Assembly (NCBI GenBank): GCA_039621445.1
Contig: CP154957.1
Span: 34,502,843 to 34,566,842 of the forward strand
Length of the DNA stretch: 64,000 nucleotides
Reading direction: 5' to 3'
Origin: Euglena gracilis
Taxonomy: Eukaryota; Euglenida; Euglenophyceae; Euglenales
Shown here: in pieces, positions 38,451-50,115 of the stretch
Layout of the letters: each line of letters opens with the position of its first letter
Numbering within the stretch: position 1 is the first letter of the stretch
Position numbers and translations under genes: made by a program
Notes under the pieces: generated by a model
The model's input: only the letters and a program-made list of their open reading frames with translations
Told to the model about the DNA's origin: nothing
Databases searched by the model: none

Positions 38451-39525
38451 ATTTATTGGGTGGTTGATCTCCAATGTCAGAGCCATCTGGAAGGGGTGCA
38501 GTTCAATTTGGTGTACAAATCACAATTCTTAATGCGTTGCACCACCTAGGCGCCCCCAAGTTGTATGTGTGCAGATGGTTAAATTTCCGCCCCGGGTTGG
38601 TCCGCTTGCGCTGCCACCTGCCGCTGCCACTGCGCCCCGCCTGGCCTGGTTTTGGCAAGCACTCCCCCCCCAGCGCTGCCCGCCCTGTGGACGCCCCCCC
38701 AATCTGAGGTGGGAAGCTGCTGCTGACTGAAGACACCAATGAAATCTCTCACGGTGTCCAAATGCCATTCCCGTTGTTTTGCTTCTTTGGAGAGTATTCC
38801 ACATCATTCCAAATGCCTGGACTGGCAAGGGACGGGGAGCAGTTCAAGGGGGGGAAAACACAAACCCCTCGAACACAGCATTTATTTAACCCTACCTTTC
38901 AAGGAAGGTTGCACTCACGGCGGGGGAGTGGGCACCCTCCAACGGTCGGAATTGGACGGGGGGGGGGGTAGGTTTTGGCTGGTTTGGCTGGGTTAAAGCA
39001 CAACACAACGCAGGTCAGAAGGCGCCGGGGCCCAAAGCATCTTAAAGAGATGGGGGGTTACAACAAGAGATTGCGTCAGGGAACTACCCTCACAGGAGCA
39101 CCCTCCCCCTACCCCCCCCCCGCATCTAACAGGAAGTTTTCCATGAACGTTGAGTGGTGGAGATTCATTATCTCTGACCGCATTCATTTTCTTACATGTT
39201 CTAATTTCACAAATAAAAAAAAAAAAAAACCAAATATTATAAGATTTTTATTCTTCATTACAACTTTTTCATTAACGGTGTCGATTTTTGTATTGTGAAA
39301 TAGACAAATCTTTCATTATCTCTTTCACATGTGTTTGTGTTGCCTGTAACATCAAAACATTCTTGTTATTTGTTGGATTTTTGTTTCATGAAAGAACGTG
39401 TGATGTTAATTTAGCCAAAGTGAGTGAGTCAATGATCAGAGGAAAGTAATCGCATATGAATGCATGAATACATATGAATGTCGACTGGGTGCATTTCTAA
39501 GAGATTCGCCTCTTTTAACCCGCAG

Positions 39526-39723
39526 GCTAAGTTTATTTGGGCATTCATTTGGTTGATTTTTGTAGACCACCTGCCTGAGAACAAAAAACCACACACAGTT
39601 CGCGACGTTGTCAAATATCATTCAAGGATTCATATGGAGCCATCCATCTTGCCACCTAATTGCTCAAATGAATTCTTAATGAAGATAGAGGCTTCCTTAA
39701 TTGCTGTTGATCAGATTGGGCTG
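39526..39723 (+). CDS. Exon of an unknown gene
   Basis: The acceptor is AACCCGCAG and the likely donor GTTTGT at 39724, 66 codons in phase 0. The product is AKFIWAFIWLIFVDHLPENK, then KPHTVRDVVKYHSRIHMEPS and more. It has one aromatic hydrophobic stretch followed by a polar region. It is AT-rich and unlike the GC-rich exons elsewhere, so it may be a foreign or transposon-derived gene. No family recognised. Confidence 0.4.
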
Positions 39724-39854
39724 GTTTGTTGAAGTATTCAATCGGCTGGTGGACGCTTAAATGAACAACCCACATTGAAAGAGATCAGACAGTTGATTTC
39801 AAATTCAAGTAGTTCATCTTTTTTTTGCATTAAGCCATTGTGTTGCATTGGCAG

Positions 39855-40008
39855 GATACTGACAAAGGCAAAAGGACATGCTGTTTGGCATCAGATTCAC
39901 TGTCGACAATGCTGTGCTCAGATTGAATATTATTTTGCCATGAACAATTACGTCTTTGAAAGCATTGGATCCAACAATCCATTCAGTCCAAGTCCAGGAT
40001 GTAGATAA
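39855..40008 (+). CDS. Terminal exon of the same unknown gene
   Basis: The acceptor is TTGGCAG. The frame reads ILTKAKGHAVWHQIHCRQCC, then AQIEYYFAMNNYVFESIGSN and NPFSPSPGCR to TAA at 40006-40008. A His/Cys cluster (HQIHCRQCC) might bind metal. The junction phase with exon 39526-39723 does not close with the donors I can see, so pairing rests on proximity and similar AT-rich codon use. Confidence 0.4.
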
Positions 40009-41573
40009 AACAATTAAAACCCAAAACGAAAACTATTTTGTTTTGTTCGGAAAGAAATAATCACATATCTGCGTATTTCTGGCATATACCTGGCAAGTTT
40101 AAACACCAAATTGACGAAATCGTCCAGCCAGGGTCGGTCCAGCTGAAGAAGTCCAAGCAAGGTTTTCAAGGAATTCGGCCAATTTTGGGTGAATTGGGTG
40201 GGTCCCCTGTCCCTGGATTGTAAGTCAGGAGGTTTTTTTTGAATAAAGTGGCCAGGTGGGTTTGGCCCAAGTGAAAGCCCCCTTCCCCGGGGCTGTGAAG
40301 CAAGAGGAAAGAATATCTGCATTGGCATGGTTGGAGAATGACGAAACATGCATACTAGGTTAAGCAAGGAAGAAGAGTATTTGCCACAGTGTGGGGTGCT
40401 GCTGGCGACACCGTCTGCATTGTTGGTGTGTTTTTTCTGTTGTGCTAACATGTTTGAACATAAATATTGTATATATTATATTACATATTGCACATGTATG
40501 TATAAATATGCATATATACATATATACACATATTTACAATGAACATTATAAATATATAAATACATGTTGTTTTACAAATGCAGATATCTCTGGACATCCA
40601 CAAATATAAAATATGTGTGAATACATGAAGAAAAATATCAGCAAATAAAATAATTAATTGTAAATGAACGTTAAGCACACACATCAGCAAATACCCATGG
40701 GGAAGTCCATTGTATTTCATTGATGAGATGTGTGGTGTAAAAAAAAGAAACCCACTCCTGAATAAAAGGGCAAAAAACCACCCCCCTCTCCGACCCCGGC
40801 GCCGAAGGCGCCAGGGACTCGGAAAAGGCCATTTTCAATGAAAAAAATTTGGGTCCCCCCCGGGGGGTGTGCCTGCTAGGGGCAGGCACCCTATAGCACC
40901 TACCCATCCCCCCTTCCCCCCCCCTGATCAGTAAAAAAAAGCCTGGTCTGGGCATCGAATGGGGTCGAAAATTACAGGTCAAGAAACGGTGGATAGGGGA
41001 TGGTTCGAAGATGCCAAAAAGCATTTTTTTCTCCCCTGAAGTCACCTGTTTTTGCCAAAAGACCTCACTTAAAAAAGCCTGGCCCAGACCAGCCATTTGC
41101 TGGCCCTTAGGTCTAAGGGTGCTCCTTAACAAGAAAAACGTACCGTCCCGTCCCATGTGAAACGCCCTGACTCTTTTTTTTTTGGCAAAAACATTGCACA
41201 AAAAGTTGCATCTGATTGTGCACCGCTGCTTTGCTGCACTGCCTGACGTGAGGCATGTTCGAAGCGCCAAAAACTGGCCAAAAATGCCCATTTTGGCCAT
41301 TTTGGGGATTTTTTTGGAACAAAATCAGCCAAAGATGCATTAAAAATCTCATTTCCACTTCGGCACACAGCGCCGGAGGAAATTTTTTCCAGCCAGGGGG
41401 ACCCCTGGACTCCCCCCACCACCGGAGAGGAGGGGGGTCTAGCCAGTCTTTTTTTCCAGGGTCTAGGGTCTGGCAAAATGGTTAGCCAGTGGACCCCCTC
41501 CCCAGGGCAATACAGCCAATAACAAGTTATCCTTTCAATATGTAACAAATATCATCAAGGAAATTGGGTGTTT
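40009..41573. other. Spacer with transposon remnants
   Basis: This has TATA/ATAC-rich sequence at 40450-40640, then the dispersed repeat at 40780-40940. A block at 40965-41100 shares words with 12535 and 16545. A stretch at 41255-41400 has 'cgaagcgcc', 'ccaaaaatgcccattttggcc' and 'ggggattttttt', common inside the C-run elements. No gene seen. Confidence 0.45.
40780..40940. repeat. Dispersed repeat shared with 12985-13165
   Basis: This carries the same ordered blocks as the first copy, including 'ggcgccgaaggcgcc', 'cattttcaatgaaaa', 'gtgcctgctaggggcaggc' and 'accctatagcacc', then TGATCAG. In this copy the sequence after TGATCAG differs, so the right boundary of the shared part is there. Confidence 0.6.
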
Positions 41574-41652
41574 CTCCTCCTCCTCCTCCTCCTCTTCCTC
41601 CTCTTCCTCCTCTTCCTCCTCTTCCTCCTCCTCTTCCTCCTCCTCCTTCTCG
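41574..41652. repeat. (CTC/CTT)n microsatellite
   Basis: About 79 bases of CTCCTC and CTCTTCCTC repeats. The purine/pyrimidine strand asymmetry makes it a candidate H-DNA former. A second, shorter (CTT)n run lies at 44208-44240. Confidence 0.95.
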
Positions 41653-43340
41653 GGGCGTTCTTAAGCAAAACCCATTTTCCAGTACATTCAAAAATTCACA
41701 GCAGGCTAAAAATTCATAGCAGGCTATTGCTCAAGGACCCATCATAGGTTTTATGAGCAGTCGTTGAACTAATATCAAGCTTGGCACAGCCCACCTGCCA
41801 CACCCCTCTTTGGCCGTGGGGCATGTGAGGCGCCTGCTGTGCAGGTGTGCCCGCTGCTATTTCCACTATGTGCCAATTTGACGCCCACAATGTCAGGTGG
41901 GAGGGGAGGGGGAGGGTGTGCACACGCGGTTACTCCTCGGGATCACTCACAGAAGCATCTATGGGAATTGTGGTCTGGAACCAGATGTGTAAGTGGATCC
42001 ATCATCACCAAACCATGGAAAGCCGATTCTAATTGAAAGTTAGTCGCGTGTGCACATTCTTGATGCATTGAAAGAACTCTATTATAGTTTTATTTTTATC
42101 CCCCCCCCTCCACAGAGCCAAAAACCGGGGTGGAATAGTCGACCAAGTCCCCCAGTGAAGCCAAGTCAAAAGGTCGTGACAACAGTCGGGGAATTGATGC
42201 CAAAAAAAAAGATTGTTTCCCCCCAAAATGTGGGTCAATAGGTGTTTTCCCATTTTTTCTCCCTCCCGACCCCCAAAAATTTTCACAAAAACCTTCGGAG
42301 CTGAGGTGAGGTGAGCACCTTCTTTCCCCGCTTCGCATCATACTGGTTTTGTGTACCGTTATATGTATTCCCTTCGAGAAATCCCAAAAAAAATGGGGGT
42401 GATGATCTCCCAGGTCCAATTTTCCTGTTTTCGGGCCAAAAAGTTGGGGGGAGATTTTCGACCAGGAAAAAAAACAAAAAAAATTGGAGAATGCGCAATG
42501 TGTGTCTGTTGCAAGGAGACCTAGTAATGCACCCTTGCCCCTCATTTGTTTTTTTTTGGGAGGGGCAGGAGCGTAAATTGTTTAGTGTTCCCCACCCTCT
42601 CTTTGTTTTGTGTTCAGTGGTAGTAGAGTTTTGCATTTGTGATTTCAAGAAGCTGCTTTGCTGCTTTGAGCATTTGCTTCAAGCAGGGCATGGATTTTCA
42701 ACCCCATGATCTATCAGCTAAGAACCTGGCGGGGAAAAGATGATCAAGGTTGAAACGTTGGGGAGCCACAAGGAACATGGGTGGCAATTAAGCCATGATT
42801 GTCTTTGGGGCTTGCATTGGCTTACCTCGATTCGTCCAACAACGCAAAAGGCTGTTAGCATGTCGTCTTGGTGTCCCATCTACTTCCAACGCCAGCTACA
42901 TCGCCAGCCAGATATTCAAGATTTGGCTTTTGTTCGAAGTTCTGATGCCTGAAGAAATTCAAAAAAGAACAAAAGATTCGCGCCTTCAGATGGTGGTTCT
43001 AATGGCAGCATGATATGCATCAGCAAAAGAAAAGATCACCTGGGGAAACAGCTTTTGTTGCGTTATCTGACAGTTTTTGGACCATTCATACAGTTTCATT
43101 CAAAGATCGTTGAACGTCGATTTGTTTGACGCTTGTGCGTGCGTCCTGAGCTGGGTTGTGGTCCAGCCATCCCAAGGGAGGGCTGATGGGGAAAGGGGGG
43201 GCTGAGCAGGAAACCCTAAGGAAGGGAGGGCCTCCTGGCATTCATCGTCAACGCAGGTCGCAGTGAGTCGGCAGTGAAACGGCCTGAGCAAGTTGCAGGG
43301 GGTTTTACTTACCCTCCTCTCTTCATTGACGTTCTCAGGA
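41653..43340. other. Spacer without a clear gene
   Basis: A frame at about 42795-43010 (GVPSTSNASYIASQIFKIWL) is uninterrupted and not low-complexity, but two frames are equally open and no splice signals decide between them. C/G-run hairpins are absent here. Nothing else can be supported. Confidence 0.4.
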
Positions 43341-43352
43341 AGACGTTCTACA

Positions 43353-43722
43353 GGCGTCCAAATATAAAGACCCCCCGGCTTTAGGGGGTGGGGGGCTTTA
43401 TATTTGGGGGGGATCAAACTTTTTTGTGTGGCCTCTATGGCTTCCGGGGGCCTTCAATTGTGGCCAAATACCAAATTTTATGGCAAAATTTCGTTGTGTA
43501 CTGGCTATTTTTCCTAAAAATGTGCAATTATTATCCAAAATGGAGCATTTCTGATGAAAAAAAAATGTTGTGGCCACCAAAATTTTTTCTACTTTTTCCT
43601 GAATGGCACCATCGTCCGGCTCCACATTGGGGGGGGATCTTATATTTGGGCGGCAAAACCAAACCCTCAGGGGGGGCTTTATATTTGGGGGGGCTTTATA
43701 TTTGGGGGGGGGGTAATGCAAC
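43353..43722. mobile_element. C-run element, 'tttatatttgggg' family
   Basis: At the left, 'ccaaatataaagacccccc' is followed by its inverse 'ggggggctttatatttgggg' (43393-43413). At the right, three direct copies of 'tttatatttgggg' occur at 43635-43715. The interior has 'ccaaattttatggcaaaatttcg'. The build is the same as the other families, with a different word. Confidence 0.65.
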
Positions 43723-44685
43723 CAAGTGTAGAATGCAAATGTGCCAGATTATATTGTCCCTGACATGGCTGGGGTTGGTTCATGAAGTTGGACGATAACG
43801 TCGCTGGACATTATGGAGTCCAGTTTGAAACAAATGTGCGTGAGAAGAATTACCAATTATTGTACATTTTCCACTTTTGACGTTTATCAATCTATCAATC
43901 ATCCAACATTTCAAATTCCATTCACACTTCACAAAATTTGCTCTGAGGCTTCATTCGCAACTGCCTTCCTGGGGATGGCTCCAGCTGCTTCTGGGACCAC
44001 GTCTGAGTCTTTGCCACCTTCAATGCAAGATAATGTATTTTTTTTAAAAAAAATGAATTCACTTGCTTGCCGGGTCAATGTTAGATTGGTGGCTGAAACC
44101 CCAATGAAAACGAAAGGAGTGGAAGAATAAAAAAAAATGAGAACAACTCGGAACCTCCAATGTGGCAAGAGCCACCAATAGGGCGGCTGTACGCCAGCCC
44201 ATCTTTTCTTCTTCTTCTTCTTCTTCTCTTCTCTTCTCTCTTGCGTGCTGAAGTTGTTAAGATTTTGATGTGCACTAGGCACTGCAAACAAATCTCTCTT
44301 CCCATTGTATTTAATTATTCTTTCTTCTGGCGACGATACGGTCAAGGCCTCATTGCACAGTGCACTCCACATCACCCTCAAATCTGGCAGAGGGAAGGAC
44401 AAACCAGAAAACACAAAAAAAAAACAGGAAGCAAGTGGTGGGTTTTTTCCGTATTGCCAGCCTACCACAAGTGCAAGGTCTATCATTATTGAACAAACAC
44501 TCTGTAAAATGGTGACAGCACAGGACAATATCGTTGTAACAGGAGGATAATGAATGTCAACCAACCCACCAGTCACAAGTGTACGTATTTTTGTCTCGTT
44601 GGTAGAAGGAACAGTTGGTTCGGCGATTTGGGCAAGATGAAAGTTGTGGGACCTACCAAAAATCTCAATTGAACGCTGTGTAAAC

Positions 44686-44896
44686 CCGACCCCCCACTTA
44701 TAACCCCCCCCCCCATCCTATAACCCCCCCCACTTATAACCCCCCCCCCTCGGACCCAACCACTAAACCGTGACTTAAACCCCCCCCCCCCCGGGAAGAC
44801 CCCACTTATAACCCCCCCCCCTCGGGGCCAACCACTAAACAGGATCCTATAACCCCCGGGGGGGGGGGTTATAAGTGGGGGGGGGGGTTATTCATG
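44686..44896. mobile_element. C-run element, 'cttataacccc' family
   Basis: Four or five copies of 'acttataaccccccc' or 'ctataaccccccc' alternate with 'tcggacccaaccactaaac' spacers. The right end is inverted, 'gggggttataagtgggggg' (44868-44890). The outer ends TAAACCC and GGGTTA are themselves inverted. Confidence 0.75.
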
Positions 44897-45390
44897 TGTT
44901 AGGTACCCGGAATCCCCACAAATTGGTGCCAGCAGTGGTCACAATTAATCACGAAGTGGCACAAATTACCTTGAACAATCACAAAAAATTACGAATGACC
45001 CAAACAGCCACAAATTATTACAAATGAAATCCTCTCCTATCTATGAGCGTTGTTCAGAGGGTTTTCTGTCAAGTATCAACTTTGAAGTATCATGTTTGTT
45101 TTCCATGGAAAAAATAAAATATGGTAAATAATTTCTCTCCTGCTTGTCCTTTCCTCTCCACCAACCTCTCTTATTTAAGCCAAAAAAGAAAAACCCAAAG
45201 TGGCTATCAATGCCAATTAAAATTGAATTTCACCAGGCACCTGCATCATGTTTCAGAAAATTATTTCAGATAGCGAAATTCTGCAAAATTGCGCAAATTT
45301 CACAAAATCCCCCAAAAAAAGTACACAAAATACTGCAAAACTGCAATTTAATACAAATATCCACGAGCTTGTGGCTGTTGGAATGCTAAA

Positions 45391-45402
45391 GGTATGTGTA
45401 TG

Positions 45403-45461
<59 letters not shown>

Positions 45462-45540
45462 GTGTATATGTATATGTATGTGTATATGTATATGCATGTG
45501 TTTCTGTATATGTATATGTATATGCATATGTGTATGTATA
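45391..45540. repeat. (TATATG)n microsatellite
   Basis: About 150 bases of TATATG/TGTATA repeats. The TGGCAG-ended element at 45541 is inserted in it, since similar TATG-rich sequence resumes at 45704. Confidence 0.95.
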
Positions 45541-45703
45541 TGGCAGCATCACTCTGAATGCCCCCCTGTGGGGGGGGGGGCATTCAGAGTGATCAGGAGG
45601 TCTGCAGAAAATTTTGGGTTGTTGATGGAATAGGGTTAGGGTTAGGAATTAGTTTTAACTTATAGATTAGTGTTAGGTGGGGCCATTAAGAGTGATGCTG
45701 CCA
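45541..45703. mobile_element. TGGCAG-ended element with telomere-like repeats
   Basis: The left end TGGCAGCATCACTCTGAATG and right end ATTAAGAGTGATGCTGCCA are inverted repeats of about 20 bp with one mismatch. Just inside the left end is a hairpin with a C-run/G-run core (45549-45594). Next come 'gatggaatagggttaggg' and 'ttagg' repeats. It sits in a TATG-rich microsatellite, so the target duplication cannot be measured. It has no coding capacity. Confidence 0.75.
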
Positions 45704-45905
45704 TGTGTATGTATTTGCATATGTATATGTGTATGTGTATGTACCCCGGGGTATCAAAGGCCACACCTGCAACATATGCATATGCCAATACATGTACATA
45801 TAATGTATATGTATGCTTTTTTTCATTATCAACAAGAGACCAAATAGATCCCGGTCGATTTCGGCACGAAGCAGTCACTGTGGACGGCTTGGGTGTTCTT
45901 GGGGA

Positions 45906-46017
45906 CAGATTTGCAGTCTCTCGTCCAGTGCCTCCGCCCGCTGCTGGGCGGAAAGGCTGTGCTCCACCTCCGCCGCCATCTTCTTCTCCTTCTCCTTCAG
46001 CCTAGCGGCACTCTCCT
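45906..46017 (-). CDS. Coiled-coil coding fragment, T0 copy
   Basis: On the minus strand, after a TTTTCAG acceptor (rc of 46018-46024), the frame reads ESAARLKEKEKKMAAEVEHS, then LSAQQRAEALDERLQ. This is a charged heptad-like coiled coil. Compared with the T1 and T2 copies it lacks nine bases (three codons, Ala-Ala-Glu) and differs by synonymous changes and one Lys/Glu change. The frame is kept, which suggests it was under coding constraint. Confidence 0.4.
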
Positions 46018-46151
46018 CTGAAAATACCCGTCATGGAATCTTCCGCAAACACATTCATGCACGGTAAATGTGTATTTATATGTAGGCATATACGTTATAT
46101 GTAAACATACACGTAAATGTGAACATTTATGTTTGTGCATCCTTATGTATG

Positions 46152-46622
46152 TGGCAGTCTCTAACTACTGCACCCCCCCCCCCGGGGGGAGCAGTAGTCA
46201 GATGGGGGCCGGGGTCCACGTTTTTTCTTAGCACAAGCTGAAGGGGGTTTACTTCGCATTTTTTTGGTGTTTTCCAATATTTTCAGGTGTATGGTTAGGG
46301 TTCCAATTGTCGCTCCGGAAGGGATTGTGGTGAGGGTTGGGTTAGTGTCAGGAGGTATTCCAAAAGTGGGTCTAGAATTCGGCCTGAATTAGGCCTGATT
46401 TTCCCCCTAATTTGGCCAAAACCGTAACCCTTACCCAATTCCTTAACCCCTAACCCTACATTTTATATGGAGTGGGATTTCCGCATTTCATATTTGTCCA
46501 AGACATCTCCCGGAGACAACCCGAAAATGCAGTCGAAATTGGAGGTCTGGGCCAAATGCGGAGGTAAACATTCTCGTTTAATTACTGCCCCAGTGGGGGT
46601 TCCCAGTATTTAAAGGCTGCCA
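46152..46622. mobile_element. TGGCAG-ended element with telomere-like repeats, second copy
   Basis: The left end TGGCAGTCTCTAACTACTGC is followed by a C-run/G-run hairpin. The right end is AAAGGCTGCCA. The interior has 'ggttagggttcc', 'gtaacccttaccc' and 'ccctaaccctac', and about 380 bp matching 50640-51013 and 55770-56137. It is flanked by TATG-rich sequence. It may be the source of the telomere-like tracts in the array. Confidence 0.65.
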
Positions 46623-48258
46623 TGTGTGTTATGTATTTGTATGTGAGTCCATGTGTGCATATGCATTTATTTGTTTGTGCATGTGCATGTGTGTACACGT
46701 AAGCCCGTGTCAATGTATATGTATGTATATGTATATGTATACGTATATGTATACGTATATGTATATGTATGTATATGTATGTGTACATGTAACCCCCAAA
46801 AAATAAGACCCCCCAAAAATACGACCCCCCCCCCAAAGATAGACAGACCCCTCCTGGGCCGATCGAGCAAAAATCCAAAATAAGACCCCCCCAAAAAAGA
46901 CCCCCCCTGAGGGCGTGAAGTGCTGGAGACGGTAAAAATTTTCCCTGAAGAATTACCCAAAATCCCAAATTCACACACATAAATAATAAAATTTCCAAAA
47001 ATTTTCGATTTTTGAGGTGCAAAAAAACATGCTAATTGCCAATTTACACCAATTTACACATGGTGCGAAGCGCCAAAGGAATAAATTCAATATTTTTGGG
47101 AACCTGAAAAATGAAGTTTTTTTTCGGGCCCAGGTCGGTCAAGAAAAAATCCAAAATAAAAAAATTGCCAACAGGAGTCTGATTACTGGCCCCGCTGCCT
47201 CCGTCACAGCAAAGGCGTTCTGCTCTTTCGCCAACTGCTCTGCCTGCCTGCCCGGCCTTCGTGCAGCTTTGTGCCTGATGGGTTTGAGATTGAAGCAGAA
47301 ATGATATGGCAGGCTTTCTGTGTGGCAAAAAATGGCTAATCGGAGGCTGACGTTGCAGCTGCTGGAATGGCAACATGGCGGCCAGCTTTCTCAAAAGTCA
47401 GCCTGCAACCAGCTTGTGTGGAAAACCTACTGGCCAGGGGCTGGTCTGTGGGCCAGAGGAAGGTGGGACCGAAGGCACAGCGGACGCAAGTACAGGCCAC
47501 CCGCCATCTGCCCCGATACATGAGGCAGAATTGCAAATCGAGCTGTACGCTTTTGACCTTGGGCAAGTTTCTGCCCAGTTTTGCGGAAGAGCCGTGGTGG
47601 AAGCGCACAGCGCATCACCAGCGTCCACCGCCGACCCCGTCTGTTGACAGAATCCTCTGCATCCAATGGTGATGTCTTTACGCCTTTCTTCTTCAAGAAG
47701 CACCCCTGCCATCTGATGTGGTTTCTGTCGATAAGCTGTTGGTTGCCTCCTCGATATTGATGTATGCATTTCACTGCAATCTCTCCTCCTGCACCTCAAC
47801 CAGATGGCCAGTTCCGTTTCGATTCAGTTCATCAGATTTTCAGTTCCGACCCAGTGGGATTGGCAAACAAAATCTGCAGCACCTTCGGTGGGTCTAGACG
47901 CCCCCTCACCCACCCCCTCCAAGAAGTCGACCAGTCCCAGGAGCTGATGGCGTGGCAAATAGGATGGAGGTTGCAGTTTTGGGGAACAGTTTAGAAGCCA
48001 AGTGTCCGGTCAGCCCCAGCCAAACCGGGGGCATGACTGGCTCTCTTTCATGTCAAGAGGAGACATTTATTACTATGACATTTCCCAAAAATTTCGTGTT
48101 TTGTGCCATGCATTCTCAATTTCTGCATTATTTGGTCCATTCCAGTGATTCCATAATTTGCATCATTATGAGAAGATAATCGGATATAATTTCTCCCGCT
48201 AGAAAAATCATTCAGATCAAAAAAGCCAAGCAGAATGTTTTATGGGCTGCATTCGGAG

Positions 48259-48636
48259 CAGGCTTTTGCTTAAGGGATTGCAGTCCCCCCGGGGGGGGGG
48301 GCTGGACTGCAGCTAGTCCAAATTTGGCTAGTGGGATTTCTATCAGACCCCCCCGGGTGGGGGTCTGCTAGCAGGGCTAGCTAGTGAAACAAAATTTTGG
48401 GACCCCCAAAAATGGCCAAAAATGCCCGTTTTTGGCTCTTTTTGGGAATTTTTGGACAAAATCAGCCAAAAACCTATTAAAAACCTCATTTTTCCAGTTC
48501 GGGGGACCCTAGACACTGGAAAAAGTGGACTAGCTAGACCCCCCCGGGGGGGGGGGTCTAGCTAGTCCACTTTTTCCAGTGTCTAGCCGATTGGCTAGCC
48601 AGTACCCCCCCCCCAGGGTCTTTAAGCAAAAGCCTG
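48259..48636. mobile_element. hAT-like element C in T1, 378 bp
   Basis: The ends are CAGGCTTTTGCTTAA and TTAAGCAAAAGCCTG, perfect 15-bp inverted repeats. The flanks are an exact 8-bp duplication ATTCGGAG (48251-48258 and 48637-48644). T3 shows the unfilled site (58506-58513, ATTCAGAG) without the element. The interior has two C-run/G-run hairpins; one, at about 48510-48586, has arms of over 30 bp. No coding capacity. Confidence 0.93.
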
Positions 48637-49008
48637 ATTCGGAGTTTGGTGAATAGCTTGCTTCACGTACACGTGTCAAAGGATACCTCCAATTCTGCTT
48701 GCCTTTTGAGTTCAAAAAATCATATATGTTGCCTATTTTTTTAAAAAAAATTCTTCATAATATTTTTGAACCATCTTGCAGTGGTGTGTAATTGAAATAT
48801 TTTATGATTGAACGTCATATTTTTGTATTTCAAACATTAATATTTATTTATTTAAGGTTATATTTTTATCGATAGATTTATCAATGTATATCTAGCATAG
48901 TTTTTTTTGGCAATCACAAAATCCCATTTTTTAACGAAATGTTATACATGGGATGACGTATCCATTTGCATCCATATAGAATACACATAACACAAAAGGT
49001 GAGATGGA

Positions 49009-49160
49009 TCAGGTCTTTGACACCTCATTTTCCTCCACATCAATGTCCATATGCTTGAGATCGCCGAGATCTCCCGTTGAGAAGTTGGTTTCCCACAAGG
49101 GGCGTTTGCAAGGACAACCAACAAACAAAGCAAAGCAAAATCGATAGGAACCTGCAACTG
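49009..49160 (-). CDS. C-terminal coding fragment, T1 copy
   Basis: On the minus strand the frame reads PLWETNFSTGDLGDLKHMDI, then DVEENEVSKT and TGA (stop at 49009-49011). A CAG acceptor candidate lies near 49165. The T3 copy, otherwise well diverged, keeps this frame and stop with mostly conservative or synonymous changes, so this acidic tail is probably the real C-terminus of a gene. Family unknown. The overlapping longer minus-strand frame (QREISAISSIWT...) is the alternative. Confidence 0.4.
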
Positions 49161-49423
49161 GAGGGACTCACAAAAAACGTCGGCTTTTGCCTTACTACTA
49201 CTTCCAACCGCCCATCAGAGGGGGAAGTCACCCATTCAGGCCTCCTGGGACGAAGTCGCATATATTTCCGTTTGTCTTGGGCATGCCTTTCACAAAATAG
49301 GTCCCGAGTGATTTCGGCACTGAAGCAGTCGCTTTGGACGGGTTGGGTGTTCTCAGGCACCCGACAGTGAGAGAGTGATGGGTGACAGAGGAGACAGTCT
49401 CTCATCCAGTGCTGCAGTCCTGC

Positions 49424-49535
49424 AGTCTCTCGTCCAGTGCCTCCGCCCGCTGCTGGGCGGAAAGGCTGTGCTCCACCTCCGCCGCCTCCGCCGCCATCTC
49501 CTTCTCTTTCTCCTTCAGCCTGGCGGCACTCTCCT
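49424..49535 (-). CDS. Coiled-coil coding fragment, T1 copy
   Basis: On the minus strand after TTCCAG the frame reads GESAARLKEKEKEMAAEAAE-type sequence (E-E-S-A-A-R-L-K start), then VEHSLSAQQRAEALDERLQ. It lies upstream, on the minus strand, of the C-terminal fragment at 49009. The two may be exons of one gene carried by each array unit. The 3' border is unclear, with no GT at the point where similarity to T0 stops. A Gly-rich frame on the same strand overlaps it and is judged a shadow. Confidence 0.42.
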
Positions 49536-49839
49536 CTGGAAGTACCCGTTGTAGAATCTTCCACAAACAAATTCATGCACGGCAAATGTGTATTTATATG
49601 TAAATATATGCGTGGCCGATTCCCGTACTGCCCTGACCCTACCATAAACCTAAACCCCCCCTATTTAAACCGACCCGTCGGTTTAGGACTTTTGGGTTGG
49701 CGGAAAACCTGGAGGGGGTCGGTTTAGACGGGGGGTCGGTTTCAGGGGGAGCACACGGCTGGCCGACGGCGTGACGGAAGCGGGTTGATGTTAGCAAGGC
49801 AATTTCAATTGGCGAATGCCCAATTTGGTCGACCAATTC

Positions 49840-50115
49840 CTAACTTTGAGTGACAAATGCCTAATTTGGGATGCATATTCTTAATTTTTGGGGGAAAATG
49901 CTGAATTTTGGGTGTAATGTCCAATTTTTGGTGGCTGATTGCTTAATTTTGGGTGCAAACTTCAAATTTTAGATGGCAAATACCTAATTTTGTAATTTTT
50001 GGGTTCCAACACCAAATTTTCGGAGGAAAATGCCCAATTTGAGGTGCAAACTCCAAAATTTGGAAGCAAATGCCTAATTTTGGGTGTAAAATCCTAATTT
50101 TGGGTCATCAATACC
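49840..50115. repeat. Degenerate tandem repeat, period about 25 bp
   Basis: Around ten copies of a loose unit 'aaatgcctaattttgggtgc'. T2 has the same array with an internal deletion near 55022. A similar but weaker array lies at 4640-4760. Confidence 0.75.

Larger units (their letters stand above)
34239..39525. other. Long spacer without a clear gene
   Basis: Contents are the (ATGT)n array below, a C-run element at 38110-38450, and an AT-rich quiet stretch at 37080-37860 with no repeats or frames worth noting. GC-rich patches at 36010-36440 and 38580-38720 look exon-like in composition. The first has a hydrophobic frame (APLLAVFLLVVALDAAHHRL) at about 36300. Neither can be framed with splice sites. 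Confidence 0.45.
45300..47168. repeat. Array unit T0, diverged and partial
   Basis: Blocks of the downstream tandem unit occur here in the same order but visibly diverged: the minus-strand coiled-coil fragment (45906-46017), a TGGCAG-ended element (46152-46622) and a TATATG microsatellite (about 46713-46790). It lacks the first part of the unit. Homology to the sharp unit start (CAACAGG) begins only at 47169, so T0 is an older neighbour copy rather than a member of the recent expansion. Confidence 0.75.

Noticed and set aside
38480-38560. tRNA-like sequence on the minus strand (GGCGCCTAGGTGGTGCAACG)
   Set aside because: The D-arm resemblance does not extend to a proper T-arm or acceptor stem.
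47169-48107. Open frames of 90-133 codons on both strands at the start of each array unit
   Set aside because: Three frames overlap, copies differ by frame-breaking indels (for example the missing base at 52387), and no family or splice support exists.
49040-49645. 201-codon minus-strand frame with a Gly run, duplicated at 54172-54777
   Set aside because: It overlaps the coiled-coil and SKT-tail frames, and only those two show frame-preserving change in the diverged T0 and T3 copies. It looks like a shadow frame.
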